From Aminiphilus circumscriptus DSM 16581 (GTDB lineage Bacteria > Synergistota > Synergistia > Synergistales > Aminiphilaceae): a stretch of 64,000 bases of DNA. A program made the position numbers and the translations under genes. Location: NCBI RefSeq assembly GCF_000526375.1, contig NZ_JAFY01000007.1:744001-808000 (forward strand). Reading direction: 5' to 3'. This document shows positions 61,939 to 64,000 of this stretch, in pieces. Each line of letters begins with the position of its first letter. Positions within the stretch are counted from its first letter, which is position 1. Under the pieces are notes generated by a model. The model did no database searches and was not told the DNA's origin. It saw only the letters and a list, made by a program, of their open reading frames with translations.

Positions 61939-63293
61939 GTCCGGGCCTGAAAACCTTGAACTATACGACGAAAATGCTCTCCCCGTTCTTTGTAGTTGCT
62001 ATACGCATCCCAACTCGTGCAAGCGGGAGAGAGGAGAACCATCATTCCCGGTCTGGCGAGGGACCTCGAAATCATCAGGGCCGCTTCCATATCAGCCGCC
62101 CGCTCATATTTGTCATACCCCACCTCGTCAAGTGCACGGCAGATATGTTCCCTTTCGCTACCCATCACCACTGCTCGTTCGGCATGGTCTCGTACCGCCT
62201 CGGCAAGTCCGCCATACGATTCTCCTTTACCCTGCCCGCCTAAAATGACGATTTTCGGTTTTTCGAGCGAAGTCAGAGCAGTAACTGTAGCAGCCACATT
62301 TGTTCCCTTGGAGTCATCCACGTATTCAACACCATCAATGGTTGCAATAATTTCGCATCGATGCGGCAAAGAGCGAAATGTCTTCAACCCTTCCGTCAAG
62401 CACTCGGGACACTCCCCCAAGAGAACTGCCGCTGCCATGGCCATGGCGGCATTTTCCGCATTGTGTTTTCCTGGAATAGGCACTATTCGCCGATCAAAAA
62501 GAAACATTCTCTCGTCACCCTGGCGCAAAAAACAGGACTCCTTCTCGAAAAAGACCACTCGTTCGAGTTCCTTCGAATCCTCCCAGGCGAAGGGCACTGT
62601 CGGCATCCTCTCGTGAGTCCTGTAGAGAACCCGTTCCCGCTCCTGCCCGATTAAAGCTCCACCGTCGGTGAGGAGATCGAAAAGGCGGAACTTCGCTTGC
62701 ACATACTTTTCAAAGGAACCGTGCCAATCCAAATGGTCCGGATCAAGATTCGTAATGATACCAAGATGAACAGCGATATTTTTTGTCCAGTGAAGTTGAA
62801 AACTGCTCAATTCCATGACGACATCGTCGTACTCGACATCCGCGATATCACCAAGGGGAAGGCCGATATTGCCCGCCACAACAACATTTCGGCCCACACC
62901 CCGAAGGAGATGTCCCAAAAGGGATACCGTAGTACTCTTTCCGTTGCTCCCTGTGATAGCGACAAGACGCCCCCGAAGAAAAGGAGCCACCGCATCAAGC
63001 TCTCCAGTCACCCTTATATTCAATGAAAGCGCATGCTCCACCAAAGGTGCTTTTGGCGAAACACCCGAGCTGAGAAGTAATTCGTCACAAGCACAGGCTC
63101 GTTCGGAATGTCCCTCTTCCCACGATATTCCCTCGCGGAAGAAGAGAGCTTTTGTCGACTCCGAGAGTGTTTTCTGCTCCGTAACGAACACCTGTGCTCC
63201 TTTTCGTCGGGCAAAACACGCCAACGACACCCCGCTGACGCCCGCTCCCAAAACCGTTATCCTTTTGCCTGCAAACCTTTCCAACACCGCCAC
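61935..63293 (-). CDS. murD: UDP-N-acetylmuramoylalanine--D-glutamate ligase
   Basis: Adds D-Glu to UDP-MurNAc-L-Ala. The 452-aa protein has ITVLGAGVSGVSLA, the ATP loop AITGSNGKSTTVSLLGHLL, ITNLDPDHLDWHGS and YVDDSKGTNVAATVTAL. Start GTG 63293 (SD AAGGAG), with GTG 63287 as an alternative. Confidence 0.95.
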   Translation of the reverse strand: MAVLERFAGKRITVLGAGVSGVSLACFARRKGAQVFVTEQKTLSESTKALFFREGISWEEGHSERACACDELLLSSGVSPKAPLVEHALSLNIRVTGELDAVAPFLRGRLVAITGSNGKSTTVSLLGHLLRGVGRNVVVAGNIGLPLGDIADVEYDDVVMELSSFQLHWTKNIAVHLGIITNLDPDHLDWHGSFEKYVQAKFRLFDLLTDGGALIGQERERVLYRTHERMPTVPFAWEDSKELERVVFFEKESCFLRQGDERMFLFDRRIVPIPGKHNAENAAMAMAAAVLLGECPECLTEGLKTFRSLPHRCEIIATIDGVEYVDDSKGTNVAATVTALTSLEKPKIVILGGQGKGESYGGLAEAVRDHAERAVVMGSEREHICRALDEVGYDKYERAADMEAALMISRSLARPGMMVLLSPACTSWDAYSNYKERGEHFRRIVQGFQART

Positions 63294-63328
63294 CGTCTCC
63301 TTGCCACTCCATTTTCATCAAAAAGTCA

Positions 63329-64000
63329 TCAAAAAAAGAAGAATTTCAACAACACAAACGTTGCAAGCATACCACACGCATGAACAATCCAGAAACGAGC
63401 TACGATTTGTGTCTCACTCCAACCCACTAGTTCAAAGTGATGGTGTAATGGACTCATGAGAAAAATCCGCCTCCGGAAACCCCTGATCGCTAGTATTTGC
63501 AGAATCACCGAGATGATCTCGACCAAAAAGAGAAACGACAGTGAAACAACAAGAATGGGAGTACCCGAGAAAATAGCCGTGCTCATGAGCAATCCGCCAA
63601 AGAAATGAGCTCCCACATCCCCCATGAAGATTTTCGCCGGATGTGCATTGTGCCAGAGAAACCCCAAAGCGGTAACCAAACCAGTCATCCCCGCCCAGGA
63701 AACGGCCTTCTCCACATCACCCAATGTAAGAAGTCCCGTAAAAGAGATGACCGCTGCGCCAGCGGCGAGTCCATCCAACCCATCGGTGACATTAAAAGCA
63801 TTGAGAAAACCGACAGATGCGAACGTCAAGAGCATCGCGGCAAGTAAAAATTCCGGACGAAAACCTGGAAAAAATTCCAAATTCTGCGCCGCAACAAACA
63901 ATGACCACGGTAAGCATACTGCGATCTGTGCAAAAAACTTTCCACGACTTGAGAGGCCTTCACTGGAGCGATGCGAAAACTTGAGCCAATCATCAACAAA
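63329..64000 (-). CDS. mraY: Phospho-N-acetylmuramoyl-pentapeptide-transferase, 5' end beyond the window
   Basis: Transfers phospho-MurNAc-pentapeptide to undecaprenyl phosphate. A TTG at 63901 is not the true start: the same frame is open to the window edge and reads FVDDWLKFSHRSSEGLSSRGKFFAQ, the conserved DD-K region of MraY. Later motifs are FNVTDGLDGLAAG with catalytic Asp, HNAHPAKIFMGDVGAHFFGG, and the terminal SPLHHHFELVGWSE with the conserved His cluster. Several membrane helices are visible; the N-terminal part is missing. Confidence 0.95.
   Translation of the reverse strand, partial: FVDDWLKFSHRSSEGLSSRGKFFAQIAVCLPWSLFVAAQNLEFFPGFRPEFLLAAMLLTFASVGFLNAFNVTDGLDGLAAGAAVISFTGLLTLGDVEKAVSWAGMTGLVTALGFLWHNAHPAKIFMGDVGAHFFGGLLMSTAIFSGTPILVVSLSFLFLVEIISVILQILAIRGFRRRIFLMSPLHHHFELVGWSETQIVARFWIVHACGMLATFVLLKFFFF

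Overview
The window is a dense, housekeeping-rich chromosome segment from a diderm (outer-membrane) anaerobic bacterium. I infer Synergistota, without a database check. The reasons are amino-acid fermentation genes (histidine to glutamate plus one-carbon folate), an MCE/Mla lipid-transport operon whose MlaD carries a C-terminal beta-rich segment ending in Phe, selenium use, hydrogenase maturation, and Firmicute-like neighbourhoods (tmk-yaaR-holB-ricT, rplU-prp-rpmA-obgE, rapZ-yvcK-whiA) beside a compact mur/fts cluster. No rRNA, tRNA, CRISPR array, prophage or transposase gene was seen.

Left part (1-9131). It opens with the 3' end of an AmmeMemoRadiSam radical SAM gene. A plus-strand histidine catabolism operon follows (hutH, ftcD, hutI, fchA, folD) with a degenerate ZnuA-like exported protein at its end. 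hutU is not present. Facing it is birA-selD on the minus strand; selD contains an in-frame TGA read as selenocysteine, with a SECIS-like hairpin just after it.

Central plus-strand block (9209-23325). prfB has the classical autoregulatory frameshift. It is followed by an S55 (SpoIVB-like) protein, mlaE-mlaF-mlaD, tmk, yaaR, holB, ricT, ftsY, an unknown gene, a DUF4416 gene, purB and glpX. ftsY is split by a one-base deficit in a G-run. Then come hypF (minus) and the plus-strand genes cobO-type adenosyltransferase, mnmA, a Lon-related protease, nth and a DUF362 ferredoxin protein, closed by a strong terminator. A TrpR-like regulator and hisC are on the minus strand.

Right part (33956-64000). 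rplU-prp-rpmA-obgE and nadD-LCP-rsfS are on the plus strand. From 39601 to the end everything is on the minus strand. Read in transcription order it runs mraY (cut by the window end), murD, ftsW, murG, murC, murB, ftsQ-like, ftsA, ftsZ, a radical SAM gene, a SPOR-domain gene, two moeA-type genes, moaA, moaC, a mogA-type gene, rapZ, yvcK and whiA, then gap, pgk and tpiA from their own promoter.

Three copies of a roughly 100-bp element with terminal inverted repeats (23481-23582, 36528-36635 inverted, 39495-39594) occupy intergenic gaps and look like a MITE or large REP-type family. The other notable observations are the recoding signals (selD, prfB, possibly ftsY), the MlaD architecture, the MoeA-binding-protein fusion and several structured intergenic palindromes.
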